Shown one piece after another: positions 31,571 to 40,525 of a stretch of DNA of 64,000 nucleotides (its first letter is position 1; each line of letters opens with the position of its first letter). Source of the stretch: Cyanobacterium sp. HL-69. Lineage in GTDB: Bacteria > Cyanobacteriota > Cyanobacteriia > Cyanobacteriales > Cyanobacteriaceae. Position numbers and translations under genes: made by a program. The stretch covers positions 1,302,001 through 1,366,000 of the forward strand of contig CP024912.1 in the NCBI GenBank assembly GCA_002813895.1, written 5' to 3'. The notes below the pieces were generated by a model, which was given only the letters and a program-made list of their open reading frames with translations, made no database searches and was not told the DNA's origin.

Positions 31571-33850
31571 ATGAATAATTGGTTAGAAATTAAATCACAA
31601 ATAAAGGCTTTTTGTAGTCAAAATAATGACGAACAATTAAAAATATATTTAGAGTCCTTGTTGGATGTTGATAGTTCTAATCCTTTACTTTTGGCTTATG
31701 GTGGCGTTAGTTATATGTTAGTTGGTGAGGGAGAAAAGGCGATCGCCCTTTGGCTAGATTGTTTTCTTTTGGCTGATGATCAAGAGTTGGAAAACATTGC
31801 CGAAAGTTTGGCAGAGTTGGCAGATTTACATTTGAAAAACCATCAATACTATCAAGCATCTCTCATTTATCAACAGGTATTAGAATTTAATGCTTTTCAT
31901 TGTCAAAGCTATCTTAATTTAGGTTACTGTTTATTATTTTCTGGTAATTTCGATGATGCTATGGAGGTATGGAAAAATGGTTTAGCTATTAACTCTTCAT
32001 GGGCAGAATTATCTCTCAACATTGCCAAAGAATATCAATATATTAGAGAATATCATCAAGCTATTAATTACTATTTAGAAGCTCTTAATTTTTATCCTAA
32101 CAATAGTCACATTTACTATAATTTAGGTCTTTGTTATGGAGGAATTAATGAAGTTGATACAGCTATTGATTATCATCATAAATGTTTAAAACTTAATCCT
32201 AATTTGCTTTCCGTTTATGGTGAGTTAGGTTATCTTTATTTGCTAAAAGGTGAGATAAAAAAAGTTAAGGAATATTGGCAGGTTTTACTTAATCTTAATT
32301 TTAATATATTTGCAAGTTATCTTAATTGGAGTGATGGTGATAATAGTAAAAATATTTCTTTAAATAGGCAATTGATTTCTAGCTTATTAGAAGATAATAA
32401 TTTGCTCGAACTAGAAGTAAATATTGCTAACTTACTTTTTGAACAAAAACAATATAGCCTTGCCATTAAATATTATCAACTGGTGATAGATTTTTTACTA
32501 CTAAAAACAGAAGCAAAATCAAGTATCAATAAAGCAAATGTTAATCTTTATAAGACTTTTAAAAATATAATTATTTGTTTAAAGGATAGAAACTTAGATG
32601 ATGACATCGAAATATACCTAAATATATTATCTAGTCTTGACCCAATAAATGCAAAAAAAATAATTAAAAAATTAAAACCAATATGGACTGTAAATAATTT
32701 ACAAAAAACTGGTTTTGAGAAAAATAGTGTCAATAATTATTATGAGACAGCCCAAGAGTGGGTAGTAAAAATAAATCAAATAGAAAATTATCAATTGATT
32801 TATGATAATAATAAACTTAAATTAAACCGCCCCGAGAGTATTGATAATAAAATTCATCCTAGTTTCTATTTTCCCCCTGATTTCCCTTTACCTTCTAGCT
32901 TTGTAACTACCGTTAAAAAAGGTAGATTTTGGCTACGGCAAGACGAGGGGAGTAGTGCCATCATTACCCATGACAATTATTTACTTGGGGATATTTCCCC
33001 CGAATCTCCTGCCCTTAGCCCCAATCATCCCGATAAACATCCAAGTTATCATTCCCTTTTAAAAAGTTCTTCTCTCCCTCCTGTAACGATGATAAAAGGC
33101 AGAGTGGTTGTTTTGGCTGGTTTATTAAACAATATCTATTTTCATTGGTTATTTGATATTCTACCCCGCATTCATTTACTAGAAAAAGCCTCTATTGATT
33201 GGGATGATATTGATTCTGTAGTCGTGGATAATCGTTGTCAATTTCAACGGGAAACCCTTGATATATTTGGTATTCCTGCTTCTAAAATAGTTCCTCTTTC
33301 CTTTCCTACTCACATAGAGGCGGATGAATTGATTGTACCTTCTTTTCCCAGTGCGATCGCATGGATGCCCCCTTGGAGTTGTCAATATTTACGCACAAAA
33401 ATAATAGGGGATAATCTGAATAAAGAAACACCCCATAAAAAAATTTATATTAGTAGAGCAAAATCAAGTAATCGCCGATTAATTAATGAACTAGAAATAA
33501 TTACTATATTACAACAATACAACTTTGAAATAGTTAATTTAGAATTACTTTCCGTCAGGCAACAAGCAGAATTACTAAATCAAGCAAAAATTGTTATTTC
33601 TCCCCACGGTAGTGGATTAAGTAATCTAGTTTTTTGTCAACCAAATACTAAAGTTATTGAGATTTGTTCCCCTAATTATGTTTACCCATGTTATTGGTTG
33701 GTTAGTAATATTTTAGAATTAGAATATCACTATATTTTAGGAGAAATTTTTGGTAGTAAAAGCGTTGATAATTTTCTATACCCTGATAGTCGCTTTGAAG
33801 ATATTTACATTAATCCAGATAATTTAAAAGTATTTTTAAATGGTATTTAA
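31571..33850 (+). CDS. TPR-repeat glycosyltransferase family 61 protein
   Basis: A 759-residue two-part protein. Residues 1 to about 360 hold tetratricopeptide repeats (units such as Y-L-N-L-G-Y-C-L-L-F-S-G-N and Y-Y-N-L-G-L-C-Y-G-G-I). Residues about 430-759 form a GT61 (DUF563) glycosyltransferase domain with the diagnostic I-Y-I-S-R, R-x-I-x-N-E and S-P-H-G-S-G-L-S-N-L-V-F. GT61 enzymes build cell-surface glycans; donor and acceptor are unknown. Its stop overlaps the end of the dead cysA gene on the other strand by about 4 bp, so the two are tail to tail. Confidence 0.85.
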   Translation: MNNWLEIKSQIKAFCSQNNDEQLKIYLESLLDVDSSNPLLLAYGGVSYMLVGEGEKAIALWLDCFLLADDQELENIAESLAELADLHLKNHQYYQASLIYQQVLEFNAFHCQSYLNLGYCLLFSGNFDDAMEVWKNGLAINSSWAELSLNIAKEYQYIREYHQAINYYLEALNFYPNNSHIYYNLGLCYGGINEVDTAIDYHHKCLKLNPNLLSVYGELGYLYLLKGEIKKVKEYWQVLLNLNFNIFASYLNWSDGDNSKNISLNRQLISSLLEDNNLLELEVNIANLLFEQKQYSLAIKYYQLVIDFLLLKTEAKSSINKANVNLYKTFKNIIICLKDRNLDDDIEIYLNILSSLDPINAKKIIKKLKPIWTVNNLQKTGFEKNSVNNYYETAQEWVVKINQIENYQLIYDNNKLKLNRPESIDNKIHPSFYFPPDFPLPSSFVTTVKKGRFWLRQDEGSSAIITHDNYLLGDISPESPALSPNHPDKHPSYHSLLKSSSLPPVTMIKGRVVVLAGLLNNIYFHWLFDILPRIHLLEKASIDWDDIDSVVVDNRCQFQRETLDIFGIPASKIVPLSFPTHIEADELIVPSFPSAIAWMPPWSCQYLRTKIIGDNLNKETPHKKIYISRAKSSNRRLINELEIITILQQYNFEIVNLELLSVRQQAELLNQAKIVISPHGSGLSNLVFCQPNTKVIEICSPNYVYPCYWLVSNILELEYHYILGEIFGSKSVDNFLYPDSRFEDIYINPDNLKVFLNGI

Positions 33851-34856
33851 GCAAAAGTTTTGATGCGATGGGGCTTAATAAATACAACCTGATCTTTTTA
33901 AGATTTAAAGAAGTAAATTGTTGTCTGCTCAAGTGAGCAATAATTGGTAAATTATTTTCTAAAGATAATTCTATTTGCACCTCAGCCCCTAAGTGAGTGA
34001 TTCTTTTAATCGTGGTTTTCGTACTTTCTTTATCATCATCCGTTAATAAAATATCAACCTCATGGGGGCGCACAAACACTTCAGACTGTAAAAATTAGTC
34101 ATCATGATTGACATTAACAAAAAGAGGAGTATGACTAGGTAAAATATTTACCTCCCCAATAAATTTCATCACAAAAGGTGAGGCAGGATGATCATAAATT
34201 TGGGCAGGAGTACCGATTTGTTCAATAACGCCATGATTCATCACCACAATTTCATCGGCTACTTCCATAGCTTCTTCTTGGTCATGGGTGACAAATACAC
34301 TGGTAATATGGACTTCATCATGTAGCCTTCTTAACCATGCTCTCAAATCTTTTCTCACTTTGGCATCTAACGCCCCAAAGGGTTCATCCAATAATAATAC
34401 CTGTGGTTGTACGGCTAAAGCACGGGCAAGGGCTACTCTTTGTCTTTGCCCTCCTGATAATTGGGATGGGTAGCGATCGCCCAAACCCTCTAATTGAATC
34501 AAATCAAGCAATTCAGCCACTTTATGTTTAACTTGATTTTTAGGTGTTTTACGAATCTGTAAACCAAAGGCAATATTTTCCCTAATGGTTAGATGTTTAA
34601 AGAGCGCATAATGTTGAAATACAAACCCAATATTACGTTTACGAATATCAAGATTAGTTGCATCTTTACCATTGATAATTACCTGACCACTATCAGGATT
34701 TTCTAACCCTGCAATTACTCTCAAAAGAGTTGATTTTCCTAAACCAGAAGGACCTAATAAACCTACCAAGGTATTAGGTTTTACCTCTAAGTTAATATCT
34801 TTTAGAGCCTCGAAATTACCGAAATTTTTGTTAACTTGATTGATAATAATACTCAT
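33847..34856 (-). pseudogene. cysA: Broken sulfate ABC transporter ATPase gene (stop + frameshift)
   Basis: Residues 1-253 are a good CysA ATPase: Walker [11 protein letters not shown]-loop, [16 protein letters not shown] and the switch His. An in-frame TAA at 34095-34097 stops it. Directly after, in the same frame, comes S-E-V-F-V-R-P-H-E-V-D-I, the start of the TOBE regulatory region. That stretch reads correctly to L-N-L-K-K and then loses frame near the run of T at 33895-33899. In the next frame the expected tail V-F-I-K-P-H-R-I-K-T-F-A and a stop at 33847 are intact. One gene thus has two lesions. A truncated ATPase of 253 residues might still be made. Confidence 0.88.
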
Positions 34857-34920
34857 TTTTTTGTTTTATATTGAGAGTTAAAGTTTTTTGTTTTAAATAA
34901 ATGATCGTGTTAAAGGGGGA

Positions 34921-35738
34921 TCAAATCTTGGTAAAATGTTCCAAAATTTCCTTAGCAACAAGAGTTACCACCGCCAACAACACCAACACCACCGAAGCCG
35001 CAAAAGCCGATTGACTTTGATAATTGCTATAAGCCAGTTCCACAAAAATCGGTAGGGATGGCGTTTTACCAATAATGTTGCCAGAAACAACGGCGATCGC
35101 ACCATATTCCCCCATAGCCCTAGCATTAGTCAGCAAAACCCCATAGAGTAAACCCCAACGAATACTAGGAAGAGTAACCCGCCAAAAAATCTGTAAATCA
35201 TTGGCTCCCAAACTTCTCGCCGCATCCTCCTGCTCACTACCAATCTCCTCCAATACAGGAATTACCTCCCTTGCCACAAATACCCCAAAGGTGAAAAAGT
35301 AATCTGAATACCAAAAGGAGTAAAAAACTGACCAATCCAACCATCCTCGCTATATACCGTTGCCAAGACTAAACCCGCCACTGTGGTAGGTAAAGCAAAG
35401 GGTACATCGATGGTGGCATCAATGATTTTTTTGCCCCAAAAGTCGTAACGCACCAATACCCAAGCAGTTAAAGTACCCATAACAGCGTTAATCAAAGAAG
35501 CAGCTAAGGCAGTACCAAAGGTAAAAATATAGGATGCCACAGCAACCTCCGCCGTTGCTTCCTGCCAAAAGTTTTCCCATCCTAAACTCGCTGACTCAAG
35601 TATTAACGCCATCATGGGAATGATCAAAATTACGGCAAGAAAGATGATTGTCACCGCCCAGGGGATGGAGAATTTGCGTAGAATATTTTTGATCGTGTCT
35701 TGATAATTGAATGGTGGTTGTTTTAAAGAACTAATCAT
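34921..35738 (-). pseudogene. cysT-cysW fusion remnant of sulfate permease
   Basis: From 35738, 150 or so residues read as CysT: membrane segments, the A-W-V-L-V-R-Y-D-F-x-G-K stretch, P-F-A-L-P-T-T-V-A-G-L and G-W-I-G-Q-F-F-T-P-F-G-I-Q. After the junction at about 35275-35300 the sequence switches to CysW, in another frame: F-V-A-R-E-V-I-P-V-L-E-E-I-G, A-A-R-S-L-G-A-N-D and V-T-L-P-S-I-R-W-G-L-L-Y-G-V-L-L-T-N-A-R-A-M-G-E-Y-G. The second half of cysT and first half of cysW are missing. A deletion between the two related genes explains this. The CysT half ends at a stop (35262), so no functional permease is encoded. Confidence 0.88.
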
Positions 35739-35775
35739 GATTGTTTTTAGGGGAATAGTTTTCCATCGAAAATGT

Positions 35776-36196
35776 TTAATGGTTAATTTCCCACTCTCCC
35801 AAACTCCAAGAATCTTTTACTATTTGTTGACCGTTTCCTGTTTGACTCCAAACTTCTATATTTAAATCAGATAAGTAATTCAAAGCATTTTGAATTGCAG
35901 TTTTTTCCCCTGACAAGATATAGTTACTCTAAATGAAGATGAAACACTACCAGATTATAAAAGATTTATAGAATAGGGATTTTAGCTGGTGAAACTGTCT
36001 CAAAACTCACTTAAGTAACTATAAGGTTAAACCAGCCATCTTTATCCGCATATTCCCCTAACATGGCAGAGGTGATATTGACTTCTAAATTGTGCTTAGA
36101 AGCGAGGTCAACAATGATCGGTTTATCATGGTGGTTTGGGGGAATATGGATAGAAATTTTGATGGATTTTTTATCTTGAATATCTTGAGTCGTCAT
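35776..36196 (-). pseudogene. NIL-domain gene interrupted by a miniature element
   Basis: The N-terminal 60 residues (36196 to about 36017) and the C-terminal part (about 35918 down to the TAA at 35776-35778) are both clear NIL-domain sequence. Between them is a 101-bp insertion. If the insertion and one TA copy are removed, the frame is restored exactly through W-F-N-L-I-L-S-G-E-K-T, giving a protein of about 105 residues. Such genes often sit between sbpA and cysT in cyanobacterial sulfate-permease operons, which is its place here. Confidence 0.88.
35921..36021. mobile_element. 101-bp MITE with TA target duplication
   Basis: The ends are inverted repeats: TAGTTACTCTAAATGA on the left and, read on the other strand, TAGTTACTTAAGTGAG on the right; similarity continues imperfectly for about 20 bp. 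A TA dinucleotide flanks each side (35919-35920 and 36022-36023). Excision with one TA restores the interrupted gene, which proves the insertion boundaries. TA duplication and short inverted repeats fit a non-autonomous relative of the IS630/Tc1/mariner group. No transposase is encoded. Confidence 0.82.
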
Positions 36197-36336
36197 GGTT
36201 ACTTTTCCTTAGCTGTAATGAAATTTGTAATTATTCCTGCCGAATTTTCGGCATACTGGTAGAGTCAGAATTTCGTAATTGTCCATTGTCAATTGTCCAT
36301 TGCCCCTCATGACTCCCCTTTATCAACAACCTTGAA

Positions 36337-36669
36337 CTATCTTCCCAAAAGAGCTTGATCAAAAATTGCCCCATCATCGAAAAATTCGGGCTGGGCTTGA
36401 CTCCAACCGCCAAAGTCTTCAATGGTAAATAGATTTTCTACTACGGGGAAGCGATCGCCAAATTCCGCAAAAACTTCCTCATTAACAGGGCGAAAACCTG
36501 CCTCGGCAAAGGCTGTTTGGGCTTCGGGGGTGTAAAGAAATTCCACAAAAGCCTCTGCTACTTCCCTTGTACTTCGCATCCAAGCCAGATATGTTCGTTC
36601 ATTGGCTAAATGATCTCTGATGCGCGAGGGATTTAATTTTGATTGTTTTTTCTCTGACAATCTGCTCAT
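36337..36669 (-). pseudogene. Chimera: DUF202 start joined to SbpA (sulfate-binding protein) end
   Basis: Residues 1-34 read R-I-R-D-H-L-A-N-E-R-T-Y-L-A-W-M-R, the N-terminal hallmark of DUF202 (YidH-like) membrane proteins. From residue 35 the sequence becomes the C-terminal quarter of a periplasmic sulfate-binding protein: A-F-V-E-F-L-Y-T-P-E-A-Q, A-G-F-R-P-V-N and F-G-G-W. The junction is at about 36560-36575. The membrane segments of DUF202 and the first three quarters of SbpA, with its signal peptide, are gone. The frame is open for 110 residues, but neither parental function can survive. Confidence 0.85.
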
Positions 36670-36761
36670 TTTTTTTGACGTATTTTTGGTTTGCGTCTGT
36701 CAATTGCAATAGAAATCATATACAATTCATTTACAATATTTTTTTGTGGAGAGATTTTAAG

Positions 36762-37517
36762 TTGACAAATATAGAATTAATTTCTTTAATCGCTATTTTT
36801 TTCTTTACTAGCGTCGTTGGAATAGTGACGGGCAGTAATTCTTTAATTACTGTACCTGCTATGTTGGAGTTTGATATTGATCCCGCAAAGGCGATCGCAA
36901 CGAATATGTTTGCCTTAATATTTATGAGTATCGGCGGTACTATCCCTTTTCTAAAAAGTGATGTTTTAAAACGCCCAGACTTACCCCTGCTATCAGTTTT
37001 AACCGTTGTCGGCTCAATTTTGGGGGCTTTACTCGTAATTATCATTCCCTCTGATACCATGCCCTTACTCATCTCCATTTTCATGATTGCCGTTACCGTT
37101 TTCTCTGTTATTAACAAAAATAAAGGCATCGAAAAAATAGAAAAACCTAGCCCCACAGCTTTAAAAATCGGCTACGGTTTAACCTTTGGCTTAGGTATCT
37201 ATGGTGGTTTTTTCAGTGGCGGTTACGTAACTACCTTAACGGCTAGTTTTATCGGCTTTTTTAATATGACATTTATAGAAGCTATTGCCATAACAAAGGT
37301 TTTGAATATCTTTTCCTCCATCATCGCTACCTTAATTTTTATGACTCAAGGATTAGTTGATTATCAACTAGGGATAATTTTGGGCATAACTATGTTTGTT
37401 GGAGCCGTTATTGGCGCTAAAGTCGTTACGAAAATGAGTAATTTATGGTTGCGGAGAATTTTTTTGGTGGTAGTAATCTTTTTGGCAGTGCGCAATTTAT
37501 TGCAATGGATAAGTTAA
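36762..37517 (+). CDS. TSUP-family (TauE/SafE-like) membrane transporter
   Basis: A 252-residue protein from the TTG at 36762, which has GGAGAG upstream (36748-36753); the 41 residues before it in the frame are not family-like. Seven or eight membrane segments are visible. The two TSUP half-signatures are near residues 15-30 (V-G-I-V-T-G-S-N-S-L-I-T-V-P) and 145-160 (G-L-G-I-Y-G-G-F-F-S-G-G). TSUP proteins move sulfite, sulfonates, sulfate or other organic anions. It is divergent from the wrecked sulfate-permease operon, 92 bp from the DUF202/sbpA chimera. A replacement role in sulfur uptake is possible but not shown. Confidence 0.82.
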   Translation: MTNIELISLIAIFFFTSVVGIVTGSNSLITVPAMLEFDIDPAKAIATNMFALIFMSIGGTIPFLKSDVLKRPDLPLLSVLTVVGSILGALLVIIIPSDTMPLLISIFMIAVTVFSVINKNKGIEKIEKPSPTALKIGYGLTFGLGIYGGFFSGGYVTTLTASFIGFFNMTFIEAIAITKVLNIFSSIIATLIFMTQGLVDYQLGIILGITMFVGAVIGAKVVTKMSNLWLRRIFLVVVIFLAVRNLLQWIS

Positions 37518-37632
37518 ATTTACGAAGGGAGATAACTGCATTTTATTTTGACATTAATTAAAATTCAACGCTGAATAGTCTGTAACTGTGGGAAAATATA
37601 GTTAGAAGATTAAATCAACTTATCGGGCAACA

Positions 37633-38421
37633 ATGGCAAGAAAAAATTCTAGTGAATCAAACATCATTACTTTTTTAATCAATGACTCCTATTTGTTTAA
37701 AGGGTTAGATGAAAAAGAATTAACCTCCTTTTTGCCCCCTGAGAGTCTCATTAGGGAAAAATTATTTTCTAATCGCCCTGTTTTTACGGCATTTTCCCCT
37801 GATGAAGATTTGGATGGTCTTTACATAGTTTTGGAGGGTGGCCCTATAATATTACGTAGTAATCCCCTCGATCGCATTTTATCTATTACCTATAGTGGTG
37901 GGTGTTTTGGGATGCGTAGTTTACCATTTAGTTACGGTTTGGCTAGTAAAAGTTTTCCCAGTCTAGTGGAGGCTTATAAAACCACCTATGTAACCAAAAT
38001 TCCCCTTGATGCCCTCAAACAAATTTATAATCACTTTGAAATAGTGGGCGATCGCTATGCTAAACTTTTTGAATTAAGGGAAAAATTTACTTATCACCTT
38101 CTCAACTGTAGTAGTTATCCTCCCCAAGCAGTGGCATCCCTTCTCAGAGCGTTAATTTATCAAGAAAGAGAATTGGAGAATCAACCCAATGAGAAAGATA
38201 TTTATGTCCTTGACTTGGCAGTGGAGGTTATAGCCAAAGCCTGTCAGCTAAACCAGCGCACTGTGGAACAAGTTTTGAAAGGAATGCAGAAAGAAGGATT
38301 AATTAAGTTAGATAAAAATAACAGCACTTCTGATGATGTGATACACATTTTAGAACCAGAAGAATTAAAAGAAGTTTATAGTGCTACTAGGGATAAAGTT
38401 TCTTGGTGGCCTTTAAAATAG
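37633..38421 (+). CDS. Crp/Fnr-like transcription regulator
   Basis: A 262-residue protein. Residues about 20-135 resemble a cyclic-nucleotide-binding beta-roll (L-F-K-G-L-D-E-K-E-L at the start and G-L-Y-I-V-L-E-G-G). A long helix and a helix-turn-helix follow (C-Q-L-N-Q-R-T-V-E-Q-V-L-K-G-M-Q-K-E-G-L-I, about 212-232), then a C-terminal tail. The beta-roll lacks a clear cAMP-binding R-S/T pair, so the ligand is unknown. It may regulate the TSUP gene 115 bp before it; that is inference from position. Confidence 0.72.
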   Translation: MARKNSSESNIITFLINDSYLFKGLDEKELTSFLPPESLIREKLFSNRPVFTAFSPDEDLDGLYIVLEGGPIILRSNPLDRILSITYSGGCFGMRSLPFSYGLASKSFPSLVEAYKTTYVTKIPLDALKQIYNHFEIVGDRYAKLFELREKFTYHLLNCSSYPPQAVASLLRALIYQERELENQPNEKDIYVLDLAVEVIAKACQLNQRTVEQVLKGMQKEGLIKLDKNNSTSDDVIHILEPEELKEVYSATRDKVSWWPLK

Positions 38422-38453
38422 CAGAGAGGTAAAGCAAAGTTAATGGATGTAAG

Positions 38454-38473
38454 CAAGGATTTAAAACCCCTTG
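38454..38473. repeat. Degenerate CAAGG/CCCCTTG palindrome
   Basis: CAAGGATTTAAAACCCCTTG is a degraded copy of the 20-bp palindrome found intact at 42995-43014 and 59070-59089. Confidence 0.5.
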
Positions 38474-38499
38474 TTATAGTCATTTAACATAAAAATAGA

Positions 38500-38542
38500 T
38501 AATAAAAAAAAGGGTTATACAGGGCAAGATATGCCCCTATAA
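38500..38542 (-). terminator. Terminator of speA
   Basis: On the minus strand TATAGGGGCA and TGCCCTGTATA pair with a small internal loop, and AACCC plus eight T follow. It begins right after the speA stop codon. Confidence 0.5.
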
Positions 38543-38544
38543 AA

Positions 38545-40470
38545 CTATTGTAAATAAGTATAACTTCTTAGATTGTGATCATAATTTTTGAGTAATAACT
38601 GTGATTGTTCAATGGTTAATTTATTCTCCATTAAAGCTGACTCAGTCAGACGACGTAATCTTTCCTGTAGCTCATCTGCTTTATATTCTACATATTCCAA
38701 AACATTGGCAACATTATCCCCTTTAACAATATACTGTAGCTGATAATTATAATCTTCATTGGCTAGATGAACTACATTTATATCCCCAAAAAGGTTATGT
38801 AAATTACCCATAATTTCTTGATATGAACCTACCAAAAACATCCCTAAATAATAGGGTTTATAATGGGGATTCTCTTGGTTATTATTAGTATTTTCTAACT
38901 TATGCAATTCTAAACTTTTTTTAACATCTAATAAGTCAATAAACTTATCTATTTTGCCATCACTATCACAGGTTAAATCTGCTAAAATTGCTTTTTCTGT
39001 GGGTTTTTCATCAAGACGGTGGATAGGCATAACAGGAAAAAGTTGGTCAATTGCCCAAGCATCGGGTGCTGATTGGAAGACAGAAAGATTGATATAGTAG
39101 GTAGAAATCATTAAATCAGCTAATTCCTCTAAGTCATCACTAACATAGGATTGATGCTTTGTGATGTCATAAATTTTGTGACCACAAGCCCAGTATATTT
39201 GTTCTGCTCTGGCTCTTTGGGTAAGGGTAAGATAACCAAAGTTGAATAGGCTGATAGCTTCGTCTTTAAATTGCACCGCATCATGGTACATTTCCTGATA
39301 GTTTTCTTCGTCAATGGATTCGTAGGTTTCCCACAGATTACGGATGAGGAGATGTTCTTTTTCTTTGACGGGTTCGGGTAATTTATAAGGGGGAGTGTTG
39401 CTGTTTACTACATTAAAGATTAACACGGAATGGTGAGAGGCGATCGCCCTTCCACTCTCACTAACCAAAATAGGAGGATGAATATTAGCCTCATCACAAC
39501 AGTCTTTTATTCCTGCCACGATGTCGTTGGCGTAGTTTTGCATATTATAGTTTTTGGAGGCATAAAAGTTGGTTTTTGAGCCATCATAGTCCACTGCCAA
39601 ACCTCCCCCTACGTCTAAATATTTCATTCCTGCACCCATTTCACACAGTTGTACATAAATTTGCCCTGCTTCCCTGATAGCGTCTTTGATGACGGCAATG
39701 GAGGAAATTTGTGAGCCGATATGGAAATGAAGTAGTTTAAGGCAGTGTAGTAAGTCTTTGTCTTTGAGGGTTTTATATACTGTTAAAATTTCAGGAATAG
39801 TGAGTCCAAATTTGGCTTTTTCCCCTGTGGAGTTACCCCAATGTCCACTACCTTTGGTTTTTAATTTTGCCCTCACCCCAATTTGAGGCTTAAGGTTTAA
39901 TTTTTCTGATAACTCGATGGTAATAAAAAGCTCTTTTATTTGTTCGACAACGATAATTAAATTGTGTCCTAATTGTTGAGCCAAAAGGGCAGTTTCTAAA
40001 TATTCTTTGTCTTTATAACCATTACAAATTAATAAGGTTTCCCCTGTTTTATCAATGTCAAGGGTAGCTAAAGCAATCATTAATTCTGGTTTTGAGCCTA
40101 CTTCTAAACCAAAATGGTAGGGTTTTCCATAATCAACAAGGGCTTCTACCAACTGCTTATGCTGGTTACATTTAACGGGATATACACCCCTATATATATT
40201 GGGATAGTTGTAACGGGCGATCGCCTCGTCCATACATTGATGTAATCGGGCTAATCTATCAGCTAAAATGTCCGAAAAGCGAATTAATAAGGGTAAATTA
40301 ACATCTCTTTTTTTGAGGTTTTCTACTAACTCAAATAAATCTAATTTTTTCTCATCTCCTCGGGGGGATACGGTGACGTTACCCGCTTCATTAATGCCAA
40401 AATAAGGATGTCCCCATCCTTCTATATGATATAGCTCAGAGCTATGGGCGATCGACCAATTTTCTGTCAT
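38545..40470 (-). CDS. speA: Biosynthetic arginine decarboxylase
   Basis: A 641-residue enzyme from the ATG at 40470; the 46 residues in front of it overlap the end of rlmN and a repeat and are not family-like. The alanine-racemase-like barrel has Y-P-V-K-C-N-Q with probable PLP Lys100, and G-V-R-A-K-L and D-V-G-G-G-L-A-V-D-Y for cofactor phosphate. The C-terminal barrel has C-D-S-D-G-K-I-D with the catalytic Cys. It makes agmatine, the first step to putrescine. Length fits cyanobacterial SpeA. Confidence 0.93.
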   Translation of the reverse strand: MTENWSIAHSSELYHIEGWGHPYFGINEAGNVTVSPRGDEKKLDLFELVENLKKRDVNLPLLIRFSDILADRLARLHQCMDEAIARYNYPNIYRGVYPVKCNQHKQLVEALVDYGKPYHFGLEVGSKPELMIALATLDIDKTGETLLICNGYKDKEYLETALLAQQLGHNLIIVVEQIKELFITIELSEKLNLKPQIGVRAKLKTKGSGHWGNSTGEKAKFGLTIPEILTVYKTLKDKDLLHCLKLLHFHIGSQISSIAVIKDAIREAGQIYVQLCEMGAGMKYLDVGGGLAVDYDGSKTNFYASKNYNMQNYANDIVAGIKDCCDEANIHPPILVSESGRAIASHHSVLIFNVVNSNTPPYKLPEPVKEKEHLLIRNLWETYESIDEENYQEMYHDAVQFKDEAISLFNFGYLTLTQRARAEQIYWACGHKIYDITKHQSYVSDDLEELADLMISTYYINLSVFQSAPDAWAIDQLFPVMPIHRLDEKPTEKAILADLTCDSDGKIDKFIDLLDVKKSLELHKLENTNNNQENPHYKPYYLGMFLVGSYQEIMGNLHNLFGDINVVHLANEDYNYQLQYIVKGDNVANVLEYVEYKADELQERLRRLTESALMENKLTIEQSQLLLKNYDHNLRSYTYLQ

Positions 40471-40525
40471 TCTTAATATTTTTTTGTGCAAAAAGCCTTC
40501 TATTTTAATTGTCAATTGTCTATGG

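Noticed and set aside
33810-34079. Separate small gene starting at GTG on the minus strand
   Set aside because: It is the same frame as cysA just beyond the in-frame stop and carries the CysA TOBE region, then drifts into a wrong frame. It is a fragment of the pseudogene.
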